64,000 bases of DNA from Lacinutrix venerupis (GTDB lineage Bacteria > Bacteroidota > Bacteroidia > Flavobacteriales > Flavobacteriaceae): NCBI RefSeq assembly GCF_003663945.1, contig NZ_RCCH01000002.1, forward strand, positions 124,001-188,000, given 5' to 3'. Each line of letters starts with the position of its first letter. Position 1 is the first letter of the stretch. The notes beneath the pieces are model-generated. The model was not told where the DNA came from. It did no database searches and saw only the letters and a program-made list of their open reading frames with translations. The translations under genes and the position numbers were made by a program. Positions 8,250 to 18,200 of this stretch are shown here, in pieces.

Positions 8250-9713
8250 ATGTATACCAACAAAACAAAACAACAACTGTATTTATTACTATGTTTTTTT
8301 ATTCTTACTTCCCAAGAAAAAATAAACTCACAAATAGTAATAGGAACTCCTAATTTAGGTTTCACTCAAGCATGCGCAAATACAGAATTTAATAATTTCT
8401 CTACTACATTTGTTTTTTCTCCTGAAACTGGTTTAAATGCTTCCAATCAATTTTTAATAGAATTATCTAACGAAAATGGTGATTTTTCTAATGCAACAAC
8501 AATATACACCTCTACTGCAGGAAGTGTAACAACATCTCCAGCAACATTAAATTTTTCAATACCAACTACAACAGCTGGCGAAAATTATAGAATTAGAATA
8601 AAAAGTACAGCACCAGTAGCTACAAGTTCTGGATCTGCTTCTTTTGCTGCTTACTATAAAATTCAAGATGCTCCATTTACTATTAATAATTTAGTATCAA
8701 CTGGTGCTTATTGTGCTGGCGGTAGTTATTTATTATCTATAGATAATCCAGGAACAGGAAATAATAATTCACCATTAAACTATCCTTCATTAACATATAG
8801 TTGGTATAAAGAAACTAGCCCAACCACATCTGTATTTGTATCTAATGGCGCAACACTTTCTGTTAACCAAGAAGGCACATATTTTGTAGAAACAGATTAT
8901 GGCTCATGTACCTCTAATTCATTTTCAAACAGAGTAACTATAACCGAAGTAACTTCTGGAGAAACAACTGCAGGAATTTCATCTAGCTTAGGCAATCCAT
9001 TTTGTCCAGATCAAGGTCCTACTGTTTTGAGTGCTATAAATGGAAATAGTTACCAATGGTTTAAAGATGGTGTTAGTATTCCAGAAGCAACAAATCAAAT
9101 GTATGAAACTACAGAATCTGGTATCTATGCCGTACAAGTAGATTTAGGCGATTGCTCGGTTTCGGGAGTTATAGATTTAATAAGCGAACTTTTTGAAGCC
9201 TCTATTAATGTAGAAGAAACCAATACAATTGAAGAAGGAGAAACACTAAACATTACAATTACTTCTACAGCAACGAGTCCAGCATTCGAATGGTTTTTAG
9301 ACAACACATTAATTCCAGAAGCGACAGGAAATAGTTTTAATGCATCAAATTTTGGAAACTACACAGTAATTATCACAGAAACTTCAGGTTGCGAAGGCTC
9401 TAGATCATTTACATTTACAATTAATGAAGCTTTTGATCCATTTCCAGATGTAGAAAAAATCCCTAACCTTATTAGTCCTAATGGAGATACAATAAACGAC
9501 ACCTGGACCTTACCTACAAAATATGTAACAGGAACAAATACCGAAGTTTTAATAATGGACAATCGTGGTAAAATAGTATTACAAACAAAAGACTATTTAA
9601 ACAATTGGCCAGAAAACGATTTAAAACTTACAAACGTAAATCAAGTGTTTTATTACATAATAACAACACAAGATAATGAGGTTAAAAAAGGCTCAATAAC
9701 AATCATCAAATAA
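8250..9713 (+). CDS. sprC: SprC-like cell-surface protein with type B T9SS sorting domain
   Basis: 487 residues with an N-terminal signal segment (LYLLLCFFILTS) and several Ig-like/PKD-like beta modules (YSWYKE..., YQWFKDGVSIPEATNQMY, FEWFLDNTLIPEATGNSF). The last ~85 residues are a gliding-motility-associated C-terminal domain (NLISPNGDTINDTWTLP, then VLIMDNRGKIVLQTKDY and QVFYYIITTQ...KKGSITI), the type B signal for export by the T9SS. The next gene starts one base after its stop. In F. johnsoniae, sprC precedes sprD, sprB and sprF in one operon needed for normal gliding on agar; gene order and domain content match here. The symbol is by context and architecture rather than alignment. Confidence 0.75.
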   Translation: MYTNKTKQQLYLLLCFFILTSQEKINSQIVIGTPNLGFTQACANTEFNNFSTTFVFSPETGLNASNQFLIELSNENGDFSNATTIYTSTAGSVTTSPATLNFSIPTTTAGENYRIRIKSTAPVATSSGSASFAAYYKIQDAPFTINNLVSTGAYCAGGSYLLSIDNPGTGNNNSPLNYPSLTYSWYKETSPTTSVFVSNGATLSVNQEGTYFVETDYGSCTSNSFSNRVTITEVTSGETTAGISSSLGNPFCPDQGPTVLSAINGNSYQWFKDGVSIPEATNQMYETTESGIYAVQVDLGDCSVSGVIDLISELFEASINVEETNTIEEGETLNITITSTATSPAFEWFLDNTLIPEATGNSFNASNFGNYTVIITETSGCEGSRSFTFTINEAFDPFPDVEKIPNLISPNGDTINDTWTLPTKYVTGTNTEVLIMDNRGKIVLQTKDYLNNWPENDLKLTNVNQVFYYIITTQDNEVKKGSITIIK

Positions 9714-9714
9714 T

Positions 9715-12222
9715 ATGAAAACACTATTTCTCGTTTTAGTATTATGTATCTGTTCTATACAGCTATTAATTTCTCAAGAAGAAGTAGTAGATGATGGTGT
9801 TGTTGCACTTAATATTCCTATAAGAAACTCATTAACATTTAATAGATTCACAATAAACCCAACATTTAGTTTTGTTAGAGAACAAAATAAATATATAAGC
9901 ATATCTAACAAAAGAGAATGGACACAATTTGAAAACGCACCACTAACCTATTTAGCTAGTTACTCCGGTCGTTTTGGAGAAAATATAGGTGCTGGTTTAG
10001 GCGTTTTTCAACAAAATTATGGAGTACTTACTACCTTTGGAGGTATTTTAAATTTTGCATACAATGCTAGATTACAAAGAGATAGCAACCTTACATTTGG
10101 TTTAAACATAGGTGCATATAAAAGTGGTTTAAACGATGGTGAAGTTGTAACCAATTTTATTGATCCTTCATTAGAAAACATTCCAGAAAACTTTATACTT
10201 ACCGTAAATCCAGCAATTAATTACGGAACTGGATTTTTTGATTTTGGAGTTTCATTAAACAATATAGTATCATATAATTTTAACTCATCTGCTCTTATAG
10301 AAGATAATCCAGAGCAAGCCATTCAAGGACATATTATGTATACTGGTTATTTATCTTCACGTGGTTTTTTTGACGAAAGTAAATTTTCTGGTTTAGTAAA
10401 ATCAGAATTTAGAAAAGACGAAACTATTATTTCAGGTATCGCAATGCTTACGGTTCCAAAAGGTATTTGGGCACAAATTGGTTACAATACTGTTTATGGA
10501 GCTTCTGGCGGACTTGGTTTAAATATTTCTCCACAAATTGCTATCGAGTATAACTTCGAAAAGCCTTTTGGTGATTTAACAGATTTTGGTTCATCTCACG
10601 AAATATCTATAGCTTATAGATTTAAAAACACCGAAAGATATGAATATAGTAGTGGCGACGAAGTAAGCAGTTTAATTTCAGGAAACAATAATAAACGTAG
10701 AAGAACTGCTGCAAGAAAAAGGAAAGCTAATAATGCAAAAGTTGTTGCAGAACAAAAAACAAAAGCTGAAACTGATGCGCAAGCTAAACTACTAGCAGAA
10801 CAAAAAGCAAAAACTGAAGCAGATGCTCAAGCTAAATTATTAGCTGAACAACAAGCTAAAGCTGAAGCAGATGCACAAGCTAAATTATTAGCAGAACAAC
10901 AAGTTAAAGCTGAAGCCGATGCACAAGCTAAATTATTAGCAGAACAACAAGCTAAAGCTGAAGCAGATGCTCAAGCTAAACTATTAGCTGAACAACAAGC
11001 TAAAGCCGAAGCAGATGCTCAAGCTAAATTATTAGCAGAACAACAAGCTAAAGCTGAAGCCGATGCACAAGCTAAACTATTAGCAGAACAACAAGCTAAA
11101 GCCGAAGCAGATGCTCAAGCTAAACTATTAGCAGAACAACAAGCTAAAGCCGAAGCTGAGGAACAAGCTAAATTATTAGCTGAACAACAAGCTAAAGCTG
11201 AAGCCGATGCTCAAGTTAAACTATTAGCAGAACAACAAGCTAAAGCCGAAGCAAATGCTCAAGCTAAACTATTAGCAGAACAGCAAGTAAAAGCTGAAAC
11301 ACAAGCTACAAAAGAAACTGAAGTTTTAGATGATGCTATTTTAAACCCAACAGAGAAGTTAGGAAAAGAAATGCTAGCAATAACACAACAAGCAGAAGCA
11401 TCAAAAACCACACAAAATCAATTACTAAAACAGTTTGATGAAATTGTAAAAATTAAAGATCAAGATTTAAAAGATTTAAAGGAAGAAAACGATTTAAGCG
11501 AACAAGGTCTTACTGTTAAACCAAAGCCATTTAAAAGCATTACAGAAGAAAACAACAATTTAAATAGAATTAAAGATGCGTTAGAAACTGTTATTAAAAA
11601 TCGAAATGAAGAAATTAAAAAACTAAAAGATTTATACAATGAAAATCAAGAAGAAAACATTATAACATTAGAAAATGTAAACCTATACTATAAAAAAACT
11701 ATAGAGAGATTAGAACAAGAACAAAACAAAGCAATACAAGCAAAAAACCAATTAAATACCGAATTAAAAGATATTAATGTATCTACAGAATACGAACGTA
11801 GAAGACGAATTAAACGAGCTTCGTTCGATAATGATGATGAGCGCTACGTACAAGATAGAGCTGCATTACAAAACATTAAAAACAATACCGTTTCAAGTCA
11901 AGAACAACTTACTCAAGATGATTTCGATTTTGGAACAAAACAAAGTGATAATATCCAAATTCTTAAAAACATAAATAAAGAAGAAAGCGGATATTACCTC
12001 GTAATCGCTGTACATAGTGACGTTAGTAAACGTGATGACTTTTTAACTAAAGTAGTACAGTCTGGAGAAAAAAACGTGAATTTTTTCTACGATGTAAATT
12101 CTAGTAAATATTACATCTATCATAAAAAATTCGATAATATTCAAGACGCTAATCAATCCTTAAACGCTAAAGGGACTAACTTATATAACCAACAAATGTC
12201 AATCGTGAAAATAGAAAACTAA
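9715..12222 (+). CDS. sprD: SprD-like protein: PorP/SprF barrel, repeat coiled coil, SPOR-like end
   Basis: 835 residues in four parts. A signal peptide (residues 1-20) is followed by a PorP/SprF-type outer-membrane barrel to about residue 305 (RNSLTFNRFTINPTFSFVRE, GVFQQNYGVLTTFGGILNFA, GIWAQIGYNTVYGASGG). A basic linker (KRRRTAARKRK) leads into eleven clear copies of a 16-residue alanine/glutamine/lysine repeat (AKLLAEQQAKAEADAQ) at residues ~343-531. More coiled coil extends to about 720. The final ~75 residues (GYYLVIAVHSDVSKRDDFLT, YYIYHKKFDNIQDA) resemble a SPOR or PorP-associated alpha/beta domain. One plausible reading is a barrel in the outer membrane with a long rod reaching through the periplasm. 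Position between sprC- and sprB-like genes supports the name. Confidence 0.72.
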   Translation: MKTLFLVLVLCICSIQLLISQEEVVDDGVVALNIPIRNSLTFNRFTINPTFSFVREQNKYISISNKREWTQFENAPLTYLASYSGRFGENIGAGLGVFQQNYGVLTTFGGILNFAYNARLQRDSNLTFGLNIGAYKSGLNDGEVVTNFIDPSLENIPENFILTVNPAINYGTGFFDFGVSLNNIVSYNFNSSALIEDNPEQAIQGHIMYTGYLSSRGFFDESKFSGLVKSEFRKDETIISGIAMLTVPKGIWAQIGYNTVYGASGGLGLNISPQIAIEYNFEKPFGDLTDFGSSHEISIAYRFKNTERYEYSSGDEVSSLISGNNNKRRRTAARKRKANNAKVVAEQKTKAETDAQAKLLAEQKAKTEADAQAKLLAEQQAKAEADAQAKLLAEQQVKAEADAQAKLLAEQQAKAEADAQAKLLAEQQAKAEADAQAKLLAEQQAKAEADAQAKLLAEQQAKAEADAQAKLLAEQQAKAEAEEQAKLLAEQQAKAEADAQVKLLAEQQAKAEANAQAKLLAEQQVKAETQATKETEVLDDAILNPTEKLGKEMLAITQQAEASKTTQNQLLKQFDEIVKIKDQDLKDLKEENDLSEQGLTVKPKPFKSITEENNNLNRIKDALETVIKNRNEEIKKLKDLYNENQEENIITLENVNLYYKKTIERLEQEQNKAIQAKNQLNTELKDINVSTEYERRRRIKRASFDNDDERYVQDRAALQNIKNNTVSSQEQLTQDDFDFGTKQSDNIQILKNINKEESGYYLVIAVHSDVSKRDDFLTKVVQSGEKNVNFFYDVNSSKYYIYHKKFDNIQDANQSLNAKGTNLYNQQMSIVKIEN
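10741..11310 (+). repeat. 48-bp in-frame tandem repeat array in the sprD-like gene
   Basis: About twelve consecutive 48-base units, each coding a 16-residue unit ending in ...EADAQ. Inner units are nearly identical at the DNA level, differing mostly by GCT/GCA/GCC synonymous changes and by A/V and D/E/N swaps. The first unit is degenerate. Since 48 is a multiple of 3, copy-number change keeps the frame. The unit gives about four or five helical turns, fitting a TolA-like rod. Confidence 0.9.
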
Positions 12223-12289
12223 TAATAATATTTTGTTTTTAGCAATGCCTAATAGATAAAAATAAAATTGTTCCAAAAACAGAAAAAAC

Positions 12290-15200
12290 ATGAAAATCCC
12301 TACTTATGTTAAAGCAGTATTTATTGTTTCACTACTTTTCCTTAGCCTCAAATCCTTTGGACAAAATTTTGAACCATTTACACCTAGATTCGATGAAGAT
12401 TTAAAAGGAGATATTATATTAATAGGTAACAACATTCTTGGCCCAAATAATAATGCCTTTAATAACAATAATGTTTACAATCATAATGTTGATATGAATT
12501 ATATCGACATTGATAGCGACAACACAACCTTTAGCTCCTCTAGTGCAGATTTAAACATTCCTAATCCAAACTGCTATTTAATTAAATATGCAGGACTTTA
12601 TTGGGGTGCAGTAAATCCTGGAAACGAGCCTATTACAAATGTAAAATTTAAAGGCCCAAGTGGTGGTTATAATGACATCCAAGGTACTGTTATATTCGAT
12701 GCTAATGGCAATTCTGTAGATGGAGGAAACAGTTTTTCTTATGCATGTTATGCAGATGTTACAGATATTGTTACCGCTTTTGGTTCTGGTGCCGATTTAG
12801 GAACTTACACTGTTGCTAACGTATCTTCTGGCACTGGAGAAACATCAACCTTTAACCCATACAATGGTACTGGTCAATCGGCAGGTTGGTCTCTTTTTGT
12901 GGTTTATGAAGATCCTACTTTACCAGGAAAATCAATTACAAGTTTCGATGGTTTTAGTGCCATTAGTGCATCACAAAATCCAACTGCAGATATTTTAATA
13001 GATGGATTTAGAACAGTACCAGCTCCGGCTCCAGTAAGAGCTAATTTTGCGTTTGCTACATTAGAAGGAGATAGTCCTATTTTAGGTGATCAAATGCTAC
13101 TTAATGGTATAAATTTATCTGCAGCAGATCGTCCTGTAAACAACTTTTTTAATAGTTCAGTTACTCAACTCGATGCAACACCGGTAAACAATAGAGTACC
13201 AAACAGTACAAATACTTTAGGTTTCGACACCGGAGTTATGGCTATTCCAAATCCTGGAAATTCTGTTATTGCAAATGATGCTACATCAGCAACAGTTAGA
13301 CTTGAAACTGCTGGAGATACTTATTTTCAATATTTTTTCGCCTTTGCTGTAGAAATAATCGAACCAAATATTGTTTTAACAAAAATTGTAGAGGATGATG
13401 CTGGTAATAACATTGGCGGACAAATAGTAGATTTAGGAGACTCTTTAAACTATGTTATTGGTTTTCAAAATACAGGAAATGATAATGCCACAAACTTTCA
13501 AATTAGAGATGTTCTACCTGTAAATATAATTTTTAATTATCCTACAGATTTAGTACTTCCGCCAGGTGTAACTGTTGCTAGTTACAATCCTACTACAAGA
13601 GAAATTATTTTTAATATTGAAGATTATTTAGTTGAGGAAAACGATCCTGTTTACGAAATTAGAATTGAGGTTCAAGTGGTTGATAACTGTAATGAGTTAG
13701 CAGATGCTTGTTCAAATATTATAAACAATCAAGCATTTGCGAGCTACAATGGTTTTTTTAATCCAACGTTTGAAATTACAGACGACCCAAGTTTAAGTAG
13801 CAATACAGGATGTCTACTTACTCCACAAGCAACAAATTTCTTAACCGATTTAGATTGCCAATTTATTCAAGACGAAATTCTTTGTGGTTCTAGTTTAGAA
13901 ATCACTGCCGCAGATGGTTACGATTCGTACTCATGGTCTACAAGTTCTACAGGATCACCTGTAATTGGCACAAATCAATCTATAACAATTACAGAAACAG
14001 GAACTTATTACGTATATAATACTGCTATTGCGCCATGTCAATCTATAGAGCAACAATTTAATGTTGAGCTTTATGGTGGCGAAATAGATAATCCTGTAAT
14101 TCCATATGCCGATGAGGTTGTTACCTGCCCTAACGATGGTGAATTATTACCAAATATATTTTTATGTGGCGCAGGAGATTTTAGAGACATACAAACTAAT
14201 ATTGCTGGAGCAACGTCAATAATTTGGGAACAATTAGACGAATCTAGTTGTGCTGCCGTTTCAAATCCAGATTGTGCAAATGAAGATAATGCATGTGTAT
14301 GGAATCAAGTAGCAACAGGATCAGACTATATAGCTAATACTGCTGGACAATTTAGATTAACAATTAACTATCAAGGTGGTTGCTTTGTGCAATTTCATTT
14401 TAATGTTTACCAAAACTTACTTGAGCCAACAGTAGTTGCAACAGATATAATTTGTACTACACCAGGAAGTATTACTGTAAACAATGTTCCTTCTGGATAT
14501 GAGTACAGTTTAGATAACGTTACATTTCAAACTAGTAATATTTTTACTATCAACACAGCAGGATTTTATAATGTTTATATTAGACAAATTGGTGTCGATA
14601 CAAACCCATGTATTTTTAGTGTGTTAGATGTACAAATTCGAGATCGAAATTTTACAGTTTCATCAATTGTTACTCAACCTTTATGTCATGGAGAATTAGG
14701 TAGCATTTATTTAGCTGCAAATGATGTAGATCCTCAATATTCTTTTGAATTATTTCAAAATGCAACCTCAATAAATAGTGTTGGTCCAATAGTAGATAAC
14801 ACGTATTCTTTTGAAAACTTAAATCCTGGCGATTATACAGTTACAGTTGAAACTGAAAATGGTTGTACTTATACTGAAGATATAACAATTACTGAGCCAC
14901 CACTATTAACAACAACAGCAGCGATTACAAGTCCGCTAACATGTACCGATGGTGAAATAACTGTTTATCCTCAAGGAGGTACACCTCCTTATTTTTACTT
15001 TGTAAACAGTACTACAGATTTTCAAACGGTTCCTGAAATAGTAGTTACAACTGCTGGAGACTACGATATTACAGTCGTTGATTCTAACAACTGTAGCGCT
15101 AGTACCACAATTTCAATAGATGTTATTCCAGAACCCAATTTTAACGTAACAACTAACGATATTACTTGTGCAGGATTAGATAATGGAAGCATTGAAGTTA

Positions 15201-18200
15201 ACGTAACAAACGCTAATGGAAACACTATAGAATATAGTATTGATGGTGGTGTTACATTTTTTAACTCTCCAGTTTTTACTAGTTTAGCTGTAGGAAATTA
15301 CGATGTCGTTCTATTATATACTGTTGGAGCTTCAGTTTGTAATACAGATCCGCAAACAGTTACTATTCAAGAAAGCGACCCAATAAACGTAACAGCAACA
15401 TTAACTACAGATTATACTTGTTCTACTAATGGAACAATTAGTGTAACTCAAGTTTCAGGTGGTAACGCTCCTTATCAATATAGTATAGATGGTGTTAATT
15501 TTCAATTAGGCAGTACGTTTTCAAATTTAACAGCCGGTACTTATACTATTACGGTTCAAGATGCCAGCAACTGTACACAAACAAGTAATGATATAACTAT
15601 AGATCCTTTAAATCCTCCAACAGATTTAACTTTTAATGTATCTCCCATAACTTGTCCAACTAACACTGCAGACGTTACTTTAACAGCTACGGGAGGAACT
15701 GGTGTTTTAGAATATCAAATTATTGCTCCAACATCTAGTGCAACAGCATACCAAACAGCTACAATATTTTCTGGATTAGCTCCAGATACTTATACTTTTC
15801 AAGTTAGAGATGAAAACGATTGTATTTATAATGAATCTATAACAATAGATCCAATTGTAACACCAACTGTAAATGTGGTATTAACTTCAAATTTAGATTG
15901 TACTGCAACACCAGATGCCGAAATTTCTGGAACTATTACTGGTACTACTCCATACACCTATGCTGTTTCTATAGATGGTGGAACATACACAGATTTAGGT
16001 ACTACTCCACCAACATTTAATTACGCAACTTCAACACCAGGAACATATCAATTTCAAATAACAGATGCTAATAACTGTATTGCAGAATCTAATGAAATTA
16101 CTATAACTCCTATTACTCCTCCTGCATTAAGTGCTGTAGTAGAATCACAAAGTGTTATTTGTAATGGAAATTCTAACGCATCTATAGATATAACTATCGA
16201 CGATACTGTTGGTACAGCTCCATTTACAATTAACGTTAATAATGACACTACTGGTGTAAACTATGGAACTCAAACATCTGGATTAACTGCCGGAACTTAT
16301 ACAATAACAATTACAGACGCTAATTCTTGTACAGGAACAGAAACCATTACTATTAGTGAACCAGATCCTATTGTAATGACTTACGATACTGTAGATATTA
16401 CGTGTACAAGTACTGGTGTTTCTCAAGGATCGGTAATTGTTACTTCAGTAACCGGTGGAACCGCACCTTATAATTACTTTGTAACAGGAACAAATGGATA
16501 CTCAAATTCTGAATTAAATAATACAGGATCTACCTCTGTAAGTTTTGATGTTGTAGACTTTGGCTTATATGAAATTAATATAGTAGATGCTAATGGTTGT
16601 TCTATTTTACAACAAGATGTATTAGTCGCTTCTCCTCCAACAGATTTAGATATAGATATAACTACAAATGTAGATTGTACAATTGGAGGTGAGGCAGAAG
16701 TTAGTATTGGCTCTACATTAAGTAGTACAGGACCATTTCATTTTAGTATTTACGAAGGCCCAAGTACTGTTTATCCTACTGGTACGTGGTTACCAGAAGA
16801 CAGTCCTGGTAGTCAATCGGCAACATTTACAGGTTTAACCTCTGGAGTAACCTATACGTTTATAGTTTATGATGAATCGACAATGTGTAGTTATTATGAG
16901 CCTGCAACTACTCCAATACCAACAAACTCAACACTTACAGTTGATGCGGTAAGCGCTAACAATATTACATGTACTGGTAGTGCAGATGGAAATGTTTCTT
17001 TTACTGTAAATAGCATTTATAGTGTAGATACTGCAATTTCTTTCGAAATTTTTAATTCATTATCATTACAAACCACAGGTGTTTCAGGAACAGGAACTGT
17101 AACTGCAAACGGTTCTTTTACTGAAACAAATTTAGGTCCGTTACCTTTTGGTAACTACTTTGTTTCAATAACAGAAACTTCAGGAACAAACGCTGGTTGT
17201 GGCATAGTTACAGTTCCTTTTAATATTACAGAATCTGCATTTTTATTAAGCTTAACCACTTCAGTAGATCAAAATGCAAATTGTAACCCTAATTCTGGAG
17301 TTATAAGTGCTGTGGCACAAAACGGAACAGCACCTTATCAATACCAAATAACAACAACTGCTACTGCTCCAACAGCTACAGATCCTGCTTGGGTAACAGC
17401 AAGTACATTTAATGAAGATGCTGGTAATTATTACGTTCATGTAATAGATGCTTATGGCTGTATTATTTCAAGTCCAGTGGTAGTTTTACCAATGGATGAC
17501 ACTCCTGTTATTTCTGCTGTGGTAGACAATTTATGTACTACAGATGAAGGAAATTTTGAAATTGATGTTGCCTTAGATAATCCTGGTATTGCTCCATATA
17601 GCTATAGTTTTAATGGTGGTGCATTTCAATCTCAAAATGCTCCGTTTACAATTTCAAATTTATACTCAGGAACATATACTATAGAAGTTCAAGATGCTAA
17701 TGGTTGTGGCAATACGGTAACTGTAAATATTCCTGCTCCAATTACAATTACTCCAAATGTAACTGCATTACCAACTTGTAATGATAATGATGGAGAAATT
17801 ACAATAGATGCTTTAAATGGTTCTGGATTATTTAGTTATAGTATTAATCCAAATCCATCATCAATAAGTTTAAGTGGAAACATATTTTCTGGAGTACCAT
17901 CTGGTATTTATGTGGTAACAGTTACAGATAACGTTACATCATGTACAGAAGATGTTACTGTTTCATTAGCTGCTGCTACTGCTCCAACATTTACAACGTC
18001 ACCAACTTCGGTAACTTGTTTTGGAGACAATTCGGGAACTTTTAACATTAACGTTAGTGGCTACACTGGAGCTTATACTTATAATGTTTTTGATAGTTCT
18101 GGAACATCAGTTACTGGTGTAGTTAATGCTAACACCTCAACAAATCCACTTACTGTTTCAGGTATGCAAGCAGGAACTTTTTCAGTAGAAATTATAGAAA

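Noticed and set aside
10741-11310. Regular 48-bp repeats as a CRISPR array
   Set aside because: The units are directly adjacent without spacers, lie in frame inside a coding region, and no cas genes are present.
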